This document shows positions 17,679 to 26,474 of a stretch of 64,000 nt of DNA, piece by piece. Source of the stretch: Firmicutes bacterium UBA1739 (GTDB taxonomy: Bacteria > Bacillota > Clostridia > Peptostreptococcales > Anaerovoracaceae); the NCBI GenBank assembly GCA_002315385.1, contig DCHZ01000040.1, positions 6,470 to 70,469 on the forward strand, given 5' to 3'. The notes beneath the pieces are model-generated. The model had not been told where the DNA came from and ran no database searches. It saw only the letters and a list, made by a program, of their open reading frames with translations. The position numbers were made by a program, and so were the translations under genes. How positions within the stretch are numbered: position 1 is the first letter of the stretch; every line of letters starts with the position of its first letter.

Positions 17679-18638
17679 CTACAAATCCATCTTTCTGTTC
17701 TGATAAAATACCGCCAGGCAAATGCTGATAACATATGCAACCGTAAAATACAGAAAAAATTTCATTCCCGATTCTGTCCTGAACTGGTAATCGAAAAACT
17801 TTCCTACGGTGAATCCGAAATACTTTACAGCCGCAAACACTGTCAGTAAATAACTTGCAGGTGCAAGAAACTTAAGCATATTTCCCGCTTCGGAGTTCTG
17901 CCTTCGGGTATGTTCAATTATTTTTCTGGCTTTATCTATACTTTTTAGAAGATCCTCCAGGGATTCCGTTACATCTATGCCGTCATACAGAGAGTAATGC
18001 ATATTTTTAATCAGAATCGCCGACCAGTTTGTTTTGTAGTTATAATTAAAACTGACAAGTGCACGGTTAATTTCCTCCCGGGAGGTTGCGGTTTTCAACT
18101 CTCTTGCAAGCCTGTACATCGCTTTCTGACTTACCGGTGCATCTTCAAGAAATCCCGCCGCTCTTTCAATGGCTTCTTCCATATTTCTGTAATTTATCTT
18201 GTACTGCCCGATAAGTACGCTGAGCAGTTCGTCTCCTTCTCTCGAACCCTTCTGACGTTTCCGCTGCAGCAGAATTCTCAGCATAAGATACGGCAGTGCT
18301 CCCGTAATCAGAGCTGCCGCTAATGCGATTCTGACCGGGACTATCGTTCTGAGCATAAGAAACATCACGGCAAAAACTATAAGAGATATCATTTCAAAAT
18401 ACAAAGCTCCGTTCATGTTTTTAATACTCAATGTAGATACAAGAAGCATTTTCAAATGTTCCTGAAGCTTATCAAAGTCTCCGTCTTTCTTCTTTTTCGC
18501 TTTTCCGCTGACTCTGTTTCTGAGTGCATAAAGTCTCACCTTTATTATCTGAATCATTTCCTCAAGGGAAGGATAAACCGTGAAAGCGACACTCAGCACC
18601 AGCAGAATATATAGTATGTATTCAGGATTAAATTTCAT
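17679..18638 (-). CDS. tadB: TadB-like type II secretion F-domain protein
   Basis: A 319-residue membrane protein with N-terminal helices (YILYILLVLSVAFTVYPSL), a central pair (MISLIVFAVMFLMLRTIV and ALAAALITGALPYLMLRILL), a cytoplasmic F-domain (NYRNMEEAIERAAGFLEDAPV through YDGIDVTESLEDLLKSIDKA) and two C-terminal helices. It would form the inner-membrane platform with the tadC product. It follows tadA by about 58 bases, in the canonical tadA-tadB-tadC order. Confidence 0.75.
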   Translation of the reverse strand: MKFNPEYILYILLVLSVAFTVYPSLEEMIQIIKVRLYALRNRVSGKAKKKKDGDFDKLQEHLKMLLVSTLSIKNMNGALYFEMISLIVFAVMFLMLRTIVPVRIALAAALITGALPYLMLRILLQRKRQKGSREGDELLSVLIGQYKINYRNMEEAIERAAGFLEDAPVSQKAMYRLARELKTATSREEINRALVSFNYNYKTNWSAILIKNMHYSLYDGIDVTESLEDLLKSIDKARKIIEHTRRQNSEAGNMLKFLAPASYLLTVFAAVKYFGFTVGKFFDYQFRTESGMKFFLYFTVAYVISICLAVFYQNRKMDL

Positions 18639-18696
18639 TTCCGTTCTCCTCGCTCATCGCCGGGTAATATTGCGATATCTTTCAATCCGGTATTTT

Positions 18697-20181
18697 TCAT
18701 CTTAAACCTCCTTCGGCAGTCGCATGATAATACGCCGGATAAATAACCGTATTTCCTGTCAGAGGATTCTTTCTTTCGAGTTCTTTCAGACACATACACA
18801 TATGATTGAATTCCTCCGGAAATCTCTTACCGAAAAAGGCTTTGTCTTCACCGATGTCGTACTTCCATTTCCAGCTGCCGGTCATTACATCGTATCTCAG
18901 GATTTCATGCACACTTACTTCATCCTTTTCCATATCATAGCGAAGCTCTGAAATTCCGGCTAATCTTTTCTGTGACTTGTCATTTTCCGGCTGTATGAAT
19001 TCAAATACATAATTCCAGTTCTGATAAACCTGCGCAATTATGGCATTCAGATTTCCGCCGTACTTTGCCGCAATCTTGCTGCCCATTTTGTAGGGAATAT
19101 CCACCGCACGATTTGCATGTACTGTCATTTTCGAACGCCGGGTTCCTGTCGTTGTGATATCCAGAGCTATATTAAATGCTGTCGCATCTCTGCATTCTTC
19201 GATTATTACATAGTCATTATCTCCCCTCAGAAGACTCTTCGTGATATTTTCAAGTTCCTTATCGTCGGCTACAATCTGCATTATCGGTGCTCCGGGCATA
19301 ATTTTATCCCAGGCATTTTCCGGATCTGTTGCTATGGTAAGACCTTCCAGTGTCGGATCTTCGTATTTCTGCCAGGTAACCATAAATGTTGATTTTCCGG
19401 TTCTTACCGCACCCGTAAACATCACGTTATATCCTATGTGTATCATGTCGGTAAAAACAGGGATAGCCTCAGCGGGTATTGTTCCGAGTTCCGCCATTTT
19501 CTCAAAAGTCAGTTCCTGCAGCACATATTTTCTGAATACAAATGTCTCCTGACCTTCCTTTACCCTTTCACCTGAGAAAATCGTGATACGGATATTACCT
19601 CTTTCCATATACACTTCGTGAAATCCGGCATCCAGTCTCTCCTTAGGAGTTTTCAGAAGCAGGGCCTTCTTCAGCTGCTTTCGTCTTTTCTCACTGATTT
19701 TCTGCGGCTGAAGCCGGTATTTTCCGTTAATCAGAAAAAATATATTGTCCCCGATGATTTTTGCCGATGATGAAAGCCTCAGTTCTTCCGTAATGTCATA
19801 TGCCCAGGGTGCCAGACCGGCAATTCCCCAGTTTTCATGAAATACCGCATCGACAAGACTCTCGTAATACTCCGGAAACCACTCACTGCCAGTTTTCTGA
19901 ATTCTCATGAAATCTCTGATTTTGTCCTTAAAGTATTCCACTTCTTTGGGCTTTCCGATAATTGCATTCTTCTCGCGCTCGAGCTGGGCTTCCCTGTCTT
20001 CAGGAGTGCTGATTTCCTCATTCCATTCTCTGTCAAAGCACTCCCTTATGCTTTCACAAACCCCCTGAAACTTTATCTCCCGGTTAGTGTTTCCATACTG
20101 ACCGGAATTCATGTCGTCCTTCCCATGACTTAAGTAACTGTCAAGTTCAAATTCTCTGACTTTTCTGTAGGTTTCATCCAT
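18697..20181 (-). CDS. tadA: TadA/CpaF-type pilus assembly ATPase
   Basis: A 494-residue secretion NTPase of the VirB11/CpaF superfamily that powers pilus assembly. Walker A is TGAVRTGKST (residues about 256-265), the acidic Walker B is YVIIEECRD (about 324-332), and TTGTRRSKMTVHANRA (about 345-360) matches the switch and His box that normally read TGH-G-S-TxHAN. The Walker A differs from the usual GxTGSGKT in having AVRTGKST, but the essential Lys and Ser are kept. The start is preceded by AGGTATAG. It overlaps nothing and lies three bases after the TadZ-like gene. Confidence 0.85.
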   Translation of the reverse strand: MDETYRKVREFELDSYLSHGKDDMNSGQYGNTNREIKFQGVCESIRECFDREWNEEISTPEDREAQLEREKNAIIGKPKEVEYFKDKIRDFMRIQKTGSEWFPEYYESLVDAVFHENWGIAGLAPWAYDITEELRLSSSAKIIGDNIFFLINGKYRLQPQKISEKRRKQLKKALLLKTPKERLDAGFHEVYMERGNIRITIFSGERVKEGQETFVFRKYVLQELTFEKMAELGTIPAEAIPVFTDMIHIGYNVMFTGAVRTGKSTFMVTWQKYEDPTLEGLTIATDPENAWDKIMPGAPIMQIVADDKELENITKSLLRGDNDYVIIEECRDATAFNIALDITTTGTRRSKMTVHANRAVDIPYKMGSKIAAKYGGNLNAIIAQVYQNWNYVFEFIQPENDKSQKRLAGISELRYDMEKDEVSVHEILRYDVMTGSWKWKYDIGEDKAFFGKRFPEEFNHMCMCLKELERKNPLTGNTVIYPAYYHATAEGGLR

Positions 20182-20184
20182 AAT

Positions 20185-20940
20185 CTATACCTGCTTTCGC
20201 TTTCCGAATAATCCGTTTTTATAAGGCATTATCTTTTCACCGGTTATCTTTTCGCATAGCCTTGCCACTGCTTCGGAAAAACTTCTGTACTTCATCAGAG
20301 AATACTCTCCTGTTTCCGCCTGCAGGCCATACTCACAGAACGGAATTACTCCCGCTGTCTCCGCATTGTACATTCCCTCTATATCCTTTGAACTCAGCAG
20401 CCCCGGAGTGTTAATATACCGGTTTATCAGAATCAGCGGATGAAACTCCATCATGGAATACACCTGTCTGTATTTATTCAGATACCTCTCATACGCTTTT
20501 TTCGACTGGGTGGTGACAATCACGGTTTTTCCCGCTTTTCTCAACGCTCCGATATGAAGTCCCTGATTCACGTCAGCACCGGCATCGATAATTATATAGT
20601 CGTAGTCATCAATAATAAGGTCGCAAATGAAGTTCACATGCACAGGCTGATAATGACGGTAATACAAAGGACTGACACTTCCTCCGATGATGTCAAAAGT
20701 GCCTGATTTTCTGATCAGATTTTTTATGTCATTGTAATTCAGAAGGCCGTTTACAAGATTATTCTTTATTTCATCAATCGACTCCGGTCTGAGATTTGTA
20801 TATTCAGTACCCGAATATCCGCTAAGCGAAAGAAAAATGACTTTTTTCCCACTGCCTCCCAACGCTTCCGAAACCGACTGTGCCACCATAGTCGTACCGG
20901 AATGAAAATCGCTGCCTGCAAAGGCTAATATTTCCGCCAT
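20185..20940 (-). CDS. TadZ/CpaE-like P-loop protein (251 residues)
   Basis: A MinD/ParA-superfamily protein, starting MAEILAFAGSDFHSGTTMVAQ. The P-loop (GSDFHSGTTM) lacks both lysines of the deviant Walker A, as is common in TadZ/CpaE proteins, which localise the pilus machine to the pole rather than act as strong ATPases. The YDYIIIDAGADVNQG motif (about 134-148) is the Walker B region, with the usual D then D. It lies immediately upstream of tadA. The second such gene (21899-23179) makes two in one locus. Confidence 0.7.
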   Translation of the reverse strand: MAEILAFAGSDFHSGTTMVAQSVSEALGGSGKKVIFLSLSGYSGTEYTNLRPESIDEIKNNLVNGLLNYNDIKNLIRKSGTFDIIGGSVSPLYYRHYQPVHVNFICDLIIDDYDYIIIDAGADVNQGLHIGALRKAGKTVIVTTQSKKAYERYLNKYRQVYSMMEFHPLILINRYINTPGLLSSKDIEGMYNAETAGVIPFCEYGLQAETGEYSLMKYRSFSEAVARLCEKITGEKIMPYKNGLFGKRKQV

Positions 20941-20954
20941 ATTTTCTACCTCCG

Positions 20955-21620
20955 TCAGTTGTACAGTAAAACGAAGCTGTAGCCGCTTTCCGCATAACCT
21001 GTAATTGCAGCCGCAGTTTTACTGTCTGTTATTATTTCTATAAGATTTACGTTTCCGCTTCCTGTGAGTCTCTGCAAATCATCCGAAACAACTTCCTGAG
21101 TTCCGCCGTCCTTTGCATAAGCCACAACAGCTTTACAGATAATCCTGCTGTTTTTCTCAGTATCATTAATAACGGCATTTCCGTTCTCATCGAATCTTAC
21201 TTCCCTTCCGTCCTTAAATGCATAGAAGTATAAGGTATCTCCGCGTCTCAGTGTCTGGGGATACGATACAATCCAGTCCGGCGAAATCGAAAGAACATAC
21301 TGTCCGTTTTTTATCGTGAGTTTTTCCTCTTCGAAATACTCGGGAACCAGCTGTGTGCAGGCAGGCAGATAATGCCTGGCCGCTTTTCCAATTATTTCTT
21401 CGGGATTTGTCACTGCGCTTTCTATTATCGTGTCCTTCGGGACTTTCATAATTCCAAGCATATCCGCCGTTATGGTCGAATTATCATACGTATGATTTTT
21501 CAATACCACTATTGTTCCGTATTCGAAGTATTCCCTTCCTACGCTTTCCCACAGAAAAATTCCTCCGACAACTGCTAATATTAGAATAATTCCTATTATT
21601 CCTCTGATGTATTTAACCAT
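20955..21620 (-). CDS. CpaB/RcpC-like SAF-domain protein
   Basis: A 221-residue protein with an N-terminal membrane helix (YIRGIIGIILILAVVGGIFLW) and a SAF domain (NSTITADMLGIMKVPKDTI to GKAARHYLPACTQLVPEYF, about residues 45-95), followed by a beta-rich region (YVLSISPDWIVSYPQTLRRGDTL) typical of CpaB/RcpC proteins. Those act outside the membrane in Flp-pilus assembly. It is shorter than Gram-negative RcpC. Fifteen bases separate it from the TadZ-like gene. Confidence 0.75.
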   Translation of the reverse strand: MVKYIRGIIGIILILAVVGGIFLWESVGREYFEYGTIVVLKNHTYDNSTITADMLGIMKVPKDTIIESAVTNPEEIIGKAARHYLPACTQLVPEYFEEEKLTIKNGQYVLSISPDWIVSYPQTLRRGDTLYFYAFKDGREVRFDENGNAVINDTEKNSRIICKAVVAYAKDGGTQEVVSDDLQRLTGSGNVNLIEIITDSKTAAAITGYAESGYSFVLLYN

Positions 21621-21636
21621 TTTCTTTCCTCTTTTC

Positions 21637-21906
21637 TTACAGAATTTCCATCATGCTGATGAAACTATTCGAAATACCGGCAAATAGCCATCCTCTCATC
21701 TGGGGCTGCATCAATGTATAAATTCCTATTAATGTCAGAAGCGTAATCACCGAAAACCCGGCAATTTTCATGACTTCAGTCAGAACTTTTACTGAATATT
21801 CCGCAAGTGATTTCACCCTGTCAGAACCGGAATCGATTTCATATTCCTCACACAGCCGTTCTTCTTTAATTTTCTTCACAAGACAGGGCCTGTACTTCTT
21901 ATTCAT
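21637..21906 (-). CDS. Small membrane protein of the pilus module (89 residues)
   Basis: No family recognised. The basic N-terminus (MNKKYRPCLVKKIKEERLC) is followed by one or two membrane segments (IAGFSVITLLTLIGIYTLM) and a short hydrophobic tail (FAGISNSFISMMEIL). The start at 21906 is chosen because AAAAGGAAA lies just upstream; the longer frame would overlap the previous gene by 65 bases. It overlaps the CpaE-like stop by 8 bases, so it is translationally coupled to it. Probably a structural partner of the pilus base. Confidence 0.6.
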   Translation of the reverse strand: MNKKYRPCLVKKIKEERLCEEYEIDSGSDRVKSLAEYSVKVLTEVMKIAGFSVITLLTLIGIYTLMQPQMRGWLFAGISNSFISMMEIL

Positions 21907-23179
21907 TTTCCTTTTCTCCCGTAGATGGCAGTATCGGAATCTTTTTTCTCTTTTCCGATTCACGTTCAGCTTTCACGGAATGCCTGTATATTATTTTTTC
22001 AATCCAGATATCGTTGTCGATATTGTATGAAAATGCGTCCGGGGTATTTTCAATATAGCTCGTATCATCTGCCTTCTCCCCCATCATTTCGGATAAGCAT
22101 TCTCTGTCATTTTCCGCCACAAAAGAAAAGACGTACTGAGCTTCATAATCAAACATGAATCCAAGTACATCCTGAAGTGCTTCTATTTCATTTGGCTCGA
22201 TACCGCCGACAACTACTGAAATGTCACTGTTCAGAATATTCTGAAACCGGTCTTTTTCATAGCTCTCCACGCCATAGTCACAAACTATGTAATCATACTC
22301 TTCCGGTTCGTTTTCCGCATTCAGAAATGCCTCCCAGCTGCAGAATACTTCCACATATGAGTATCTGAAATGACCGGGATCTGCACTTTTCTTAAGTACC
22401 CTGCCGCTTAGATAATCTCTGTAAAGCTCCATATGTCCGCTGTTATCCATTTGAATATAGCAGGCTTTCTTCCCGGTAAGGTTCAGATGCTTCACTATCT
22501 GTATGCATACGGTCGTTGTACCGATACGGTTCATACACCCGCACACTCCGATTTTTACCGGAGACCGCCGTATCTTCTTTTCTGTTGCCTTTATACCCGC
22601 GGTTTCACAGCCGGTTTTATCGGTTCCGAGATCGTATTTTCCGGTTTTCTGACCGGCATTTGCGGTTTTGCGACCGATATTTGCGGTTTCACTGCCTTCT
22701 TTTCCGGTTTTGGAACCGTCTCCGCCATATGCATCCGAAGTCTCTGACGGGCCGCCTTCATAATCTGTATCTGCAAAGTTATCATCTCCCCTGTCATCGA
22801 ATCCGGTTTTCCTGTTCAGACACTGTCTCAGTTCGTTTTTCATTTCACTCAGGTTTACGGAAAGGATATACTCATTAAACCCCAGTTCCTTCATCTGTCT
22901 GATAATACTCATGTTTTCAGTGTATCCTGAGCCCATGAATATGATTTGACAACCTATGGCATTTCTCACATTTTCGAATATTTCGCCTATGTCATCCCCG
23001 GAAAAAGAGAGTTCTTCAAGATTAATTACCGCAATCGACGGTGCCGACCTTATTACCGCTTTCGTCAGCGACACTTTATCCATTGCAGTACTTATATACC
23101 CCATAGACAGCCCTTCGGCTTCACATACTTCCTCAACATAGTATCCTTTCAGGTCACTTCCCACAAAAATTACATTCAT
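21899..23179 (-). CDS. CpaE-like protein: pseudo-receiver plus P-loop domain with repeat linker
   Basis: The N-terminal 120 residues (MNVIFVGSDLKGYYVEEVC, IAVINLEELSFSG, IIFMGSGY) resemble a receiver domain without a clear phosphoacceptor aspartate, as in CpaE. A linker (about 125-200) carries seven-residue repeats such as SETANIG, RKTANAG and QKTGKYD. The C-terminal domain has KIGVCGCMNRIGTTTVCIQI, a P-loop lacking the Walker lysines, and YDYIVCDYGVES as the Walker B region. Start 23179 fits a GAGGG site six bases upstream better than 23185. CpaE-type proteins set the site of pilus assembly. The relaxase stop is directly upstream. Confidence 0.65.
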   Translation of the reverse strand: MNVIFVGSDLKGYYVEEVCEAEGLSMGYISTAMDKVSLTKAVIRSAPSIAVINLEELSFSGDDIGEIFENVRNAIGCQIIFMGSGYTENMSIIRQMKELGFNEYILSVNLSEMKNELRQCLNRKTGFDDRGDDNFADTDYEGGPSETSDAYGGDGSKTGKEGSETANIGRKTANAGQKTGKYDLGTDKTGCETAGIKATEKKIRRSPVKIGVCGCMNRIGTTTVCIQIVKHLNLTGKKACYIQMDNSGHMELYRDYLSGRVLKKSADPGHFRYSYVEVFCSWEAFLNAENEPEEYDYIVCDYGVESYEKDRFQNILNSDISVVVGGIEPNEIEALQDVLGFMFDYEAQYVFSFVAENDRECLSEMMGEKADDTSYIENTPDAFSYNIDNDIWIEKIIYRHSVKAERESEKRKKIPILPSTGEKENE

Positions 23180-23188
23180 TTGCATCCC

Positions 23189-24382
23189 TCACTTTGTAAT
23201 TTCCTCCTCTTCAATTTCAGCCTGAAGCCTTTCGAAAGCAGCCTGATTCTTCATCGACTCTATATCTTTTTTCATCAGCCGCCTCAGCTCGTAAACTGAT
23301 TTTCTGAGAAGGTTATCGTTTTTTTTACGATATGCTTTTCTCTTCTGCTTTTCCGTACCGTCTGCGGATTTCCTTTTTCTGAATTCCTCTGCCCGGATTT
23401 TACTGTCATAATCTCTGATTCTGCCGATTATCGTGTTTCCTGCCCGGGTTTTCAGTTCCTTCAGTCTGTTTTCAATGTAATTACTGCTTCCGTCTTCACC
23501 TCCTCCGTATGCTCTGAGATAAATTTTCTCCTGTTTTTTCAGAAGCTCCATAAGCTCTTCAAAATCATCAGCCGCATATTTTTCGATAAGCTGCTGCGTT
23601 AGTTCATCGATATTTGGTCTGACCTTTTTCATTGCGTTATTGTTGTACTTCCAGAGTCTTCTATCCTCCGGCAAAAGCTCATAAATACGGTAAAGCTTCT
23701 CAGCCATCCCTTCATCAGACTGAAACTCCGCCTGCCTTATCTTAGACAGGATGTTTTCTCTCATCAGCTTTGAGATTTTAATATTTTCATCCTGCTGCTT
23801 AAGTGCGGCTGAAACGAAAGCTCTTTTGGCGGCTTCAATGTTTCTGTATTTAAACTTGCCCTTTTCGCGAGTCGGATGTATCTCTGCCATCGCAATGTGA
23901 ATGTGGATATTGTCAGTATTAAAATGAATACTTCCGCACCACAGAGCACCGCTCAGATTTTCTCTCGCTATCAGTTCTGACATCATCAGCGACGTATATT
24001 CCTTCAGCTTATCTGTTCTGAGATTCCCGTCCTCACGGTTATACAGACCGGTTTCTTCAAGCCACCTGTTATTGTCATCAAATGAAATGACCGGTCTCCA
24101 CAATATGCTGCCGTTTTTCTGTGCCTGTCTGAAAGCTGCTTTGAGTTCTTTCTTTTCTTCCTTTGTCAGAAAGTCTTTTTTCTCTGTGAAAACCGAACAA
24201 TCTCCCAGGGCTGTTTTCCTGCTCATATAGTCCGTGTACTTTCCGAAATCCTCATTTGACGATACGGCTGCTTCTCGATTTATGTAGTTGATGTACCCGT
24301 CAAAGCCGGTATCTTTTGCAGATTCGGGCAAAATGAATTCATTTCTGAATATCATCCCCGGTACGACCCTGTTTTCGCTCAT
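23189..24382 (-). CDS. MOBP-type relaxase (MobP2/MobL-like)
   Basis: Relaxase that nicks the transfer origin and leads the strand into the recipient. The 397-residue protein begins with MSENRVVPGMIFRNEFILPE and FDGYINYINREAAV, with a candidate catalytic tyrosine in this N-terminal block. It carries the histidine triad in IHFNTDNIHIHIAMAE (His153, His160, His162). The C-terminal third is a charged coiled coil. Length and motif order fit the MobP2/MobL group of Firmicute elements. It is 4 bases after the 134-residue accessory gene and directly upstream of the pilus genes, an unusual place, since VirB/VirD genes lie on the other side. Confidence 0.85.
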   Translation of the reverse strand: MSENRVVPGMIFRNEFILPESAKDTGFDGYINYINREAAVSSNEDFGKYTDYMSRKTALGDCSVFTEKKDFLTKEEKKELKAAFRQAQKNGSILWRPVISFDDNNRWLEETGLYNREDGNLRTDKLKEYTSLMMSELIARENLSGALWCGSIHFNTDNIHIHIAMAEIHPTREKGKFKYRNIEAAKRAFVSAALKQQDENIKISKLMRENILSKIRQAEFQSDEGMAEKLYRIYELLPEDRRLWKYNNNAMKKVRPNIDELTQQLIEKYAADDFEELMELLKKQEKIYLRAYGGGEDGSSNYIENRLKELKTRAGNTIIGRIRDYDSKIRAEEFRKRKSADGTEKQKRKAYRKKNDNLLRKSVYELRRLMKKDIESMKNQAAFERLQAEIEEEEITK

Positions 24383-24385
24383 TTA

Positions 24386-24790
24386 TTATCCGCCCAGCTT
24401 TCGCTGTCTCAGTGCATTCATCTGATTTTTAATCTCTGTTTCGGCTTTCCGTATGACTGGAGCTTTGCACACTGAGGAAAGATATTCGGTTTTGCAGTCG
24501 TTTTCCAGCAGCAGTGCGTTTACCGCCTCAATTAATATCTTTCCGCTGCACTCTGCCGCTCTTGAGCTCAGTTTTATCACGGTAAAATATTCAGAATATC
24601 GGCTTTCAAATGTATCAAATATTCTTTCTATAAGGGCTTCATCTTTTTTACATAATTCATTGTCAATCGCCTGAATTACCAGCCTTTCAACCGCTGCAGC
24701 CTCAGGGATTTCATTTTTGTCCGCATACTCCCTGATGATTTCTATGCATCTGCCGCTTAACCTGTAGGTCTTTTTTGTTTTAGTTTCCAT
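24386..24790 (-). CDS. Relaxosome accessory protein (134 residues)
   Basis: Small, helical, mostly hydrophilic. The N-terminus (KKTYRLSGRCIEIIREYADKNEIPEAAAVERLVIQAID) looks like a ribbon-helix-helix DNA-binding unit, and the rest forms long amphipathic helices. It precedes the relaxase gene by 4 bases with its own AAGGTGAAGG site. Accessory proteins of this sort bind beside the nick site and recruit the relaxase. No closer family recognised. Confidence 0.55.
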   Translation of the reverse strand: METKTKKTYRLSGRCIEIIREYADKNEIPEAAAVERLVIQAIDNELCKKDEALIERIFDTFESRYSEYFTVIKLSSRAAECSGKILIEAVNALLLENDCKTEYLSSVCKAPVIRKAETEIKNQMNALRQRKLGG

Positions 24791-24895
24791 CCTTCACCTT
24801 CTTCATATATATGTTTTAGAAGTGTTCCTTGAGCAGTATCAGAAATCGGAAATGGCATCCTTTTCTTTCAAAATTTCACTGTCTGATTTAACAGT

Positions 24896-25138
24896 TCAGT
24901 CTTTTCTGTTTATTTCATTCAACACGATTTCCATGACTTCATTATTTCTTTCAATCACTTCCACTGCCTGTTTCACCAGTCCTGCGTACCGGTTCTCTGT
25001 TTCCAGAATCTTCGGATAAAGTGCAAGTTCTTCGATTCGGTTTTTAAGATACTCATTTCTTGAAATTCCACCGGCTTTTGCCATTTCATCTATTGTCTTC
25101 ATAAGCCCGGGATCGACACCCCGTATTTTAATATCCAT
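24896..25138 (-). CDS. Ribbon-helix-helix protein (80 residues)
   Basis: Starts MDIKIRGVDPGLMKTIDEMAKAGGISRNEYLKNRIEE, the strand-helix-helix pattern of MetJ/Arc-type DNA-binding proteins, then a C-terminal helix. The same fold occurs in mobilisation accessory proteins (MobC-like) that bind near oriT. It is the first gene after the 42-bp repeat array, which is a natural binding target. A strong GAGGAAAG site lies upstream. Confidence 0.7.
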   Translation of the reverse strand: MDIKIRGVDPGLMKTIDEMAKAGGISRNEYLKNRIEELALYPKILETENRYAGLVKQAVEVIERNNEVMEIVLNEINRKD

Positions 25139-25634
25139 TTCTTTCCTCGCTTTTGAATGATATCTTTAATTTTCACAGATTTTCCACTGTCTTTATATAA
25201 AGAACTGTCTGAAAAAGTAAAGAGCATAAGGAAAACTGTCCCCATCATCGATGTGGAATCCGGCAGTGCCGGATGTTTTGGCTGTTTTTACACATTCTTT
25301 CAGTCCTGATGGTATGAAAATGGTGGGGTCACAAAGCCCTGAAAAGCAGGCAGATTGCCATACACATGCTGTACATTTGCCGTACAGAATTTCCGACTTT
25401 TCCCGGTTTTCTGCCATCTCAGATAAGAATTGACGGCTTTCTGCCATACACTTTTTTCGAAAACTGCTAAAATGACGGCTTTCTGCCATACACTTTTTTC
25501 GAAAACTGCTAAAATGACGGCTTTCTGCCGTACGTTTTTTTCGGGAACCGGTAAAATGACGGCTTTCTGCCATACAGCTTTTTCAGAAATATACAAAATG
25601 ACGGTTTTCTGCCATATGGTTTCTGCCGAAATTT
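25139..25634. other. Non-coding gap between transfer regions (candidate oriT region)
   Basis: This gap, just under 500 bases long, separates the mobilisation genes from the VirB-type genes. Two minus-strand frames run through it, but they only translate the tandem repeats and change register without a ribosome site, so I treat it as non-coding. It contains the 42-bp array and a partial copy at 25404-25416 (GGTTTTCTGCCAT). No dyad strong enough to call a nick site. Confidence 0.55.
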
Positions 25635-25638
25635 TCAC
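25431..25638. repeat. 42-bp tandem repeat array (four full units plus a partial)
   Basis: Units begin exactly 42 bases apart at 25431, 25473, 25515, 25557 and 25599. Each starts TGACGGCTTTCTGCC, then a T-rich stretch and GAAAACTGCTAAAA or variants; the first two are identical, the third and fourth diverge in the middle, the fifth is truncated. The period equals four helical turns, as for iterons or centromere sites bound by an array of proteins. The relaxosome genes are adjacent, so transfer origin is the leading reading; partition site is an alternative. Confidence 0.8.
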
Positions 25639-26468
25639 TTTCCTATTTCCTTTTTCCTGTCTTCAGCATAATCTATCTGCCTTTCATTAAATGATATTGC
25701 TTCAGTAAGCTCTTCAATCTCTTCTTTCAGAGAATCAATTTCCAGATACATTTTTCTGATTGACTCCTCCGCTTCCGCTGTTTCCTCGGAAGTCTGATAT
25801 TTTTTACTTTCTTCCAGTCCGGTTATGCTCATGGAAAGATTACTGATTTTCCTGTTTTTTTCATTCTTTTCCTTAAGCATAGTTTTGCTGTCATCACTGT
25901 ATTTTTTTATGAGTACATCCAATCTCTCGGAAAGATAGTCATCTTTATCTTTAAGTGGCAGTTCTTCTCTGAGAGTCGCCTGTTTTTCCTCTATTACAAT
26001 TTTTCCAATATCATCTTCATCAATCCCATCTTTTTTCGGGCCAAAGTATAAAGTCATAACATCGAATCCCTTTTTCACAGGCTCTATACGAACTACTGTG
26101 AGAAGCGTGTCCGACATTATTTCCTCTGCTGTCACTTTTTTATCCGGTCCTTTTGACAGTTTTGCATCGAACTGATAATTATTTACACCGTCATAGCTTT
26201 CATTTGTGAATCTCAGTTTGAGTTCAAGTACCTTTTCATTCTCAGAAAAATCACAGGAATAAACAATGACTGAACGGTTATCACCAAATCTGATTTCCTT
26301 ATTTAACTCCGTTCTGTCGGGATTTTTAAAAGATGCGGGAAGCAGATATGAAGACATGAAAAACAGAATATATACCGCGACAAGCACTCCGCTCAGTACA
26401 GCAAAAATCAGAGTCTGTCTGTTATCCCGATATACCCTTGGAACTCTCCTGTCAGAATTCTTTTTCAA
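25635..26468 (-). CDS. Membrane-anchored coiled-coil protein of the transfer region (277 residues)
   Basis: One membrane helix at about residues 22-45 (TLIFAVLSGVLVAVYILFFM), an extracellular beta-rich region (about 60-165) and a long C-terminal coiled coil rich in Glu and Lys (from SNLSMSITGLEESKKYQ onward). A TTG start after GGAAGGTGATGAATC overlaps no gene, since the previous gene ends 7 bases away. No named family. Its place next to the VirB8-like gene suggests a structural part of the mating channel. Confidence 0.55.
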   Translation of the reverse strand: MKKNSDRRVPRVYRDNRQTLIFAVLSGVLVAVYILFFMSSYLLPASFKNPDRTELNKEIRFGDNRSVIVYSCDFSENEKVLELKLRFTNESYDGVNNYQFDAKLSKGPDKKVTAEEIMSDTLLTVVRIEPVKKGFDVMTLYFGPKKDGIDEDDIGKIVIEEKQATLREELPLKDKDDYLSERLDVLIKKYSDDSKTMLKEKNEKNRKISNLSMSITGLEESKKYQTSEETAEAEESIRKMYLEIDSLKEEIEELTEAISFNERQIDYAEDRKKEIGK

Positions 26469-26474
26469 GATTCA

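Noticed and set aside
25193..25638. Two overlapping minus-strand ORFs through the 42-bp array
   Set aside because: They only translate the tandem repeats in different frames, have no ribosome site and no resemblance to known proteins.
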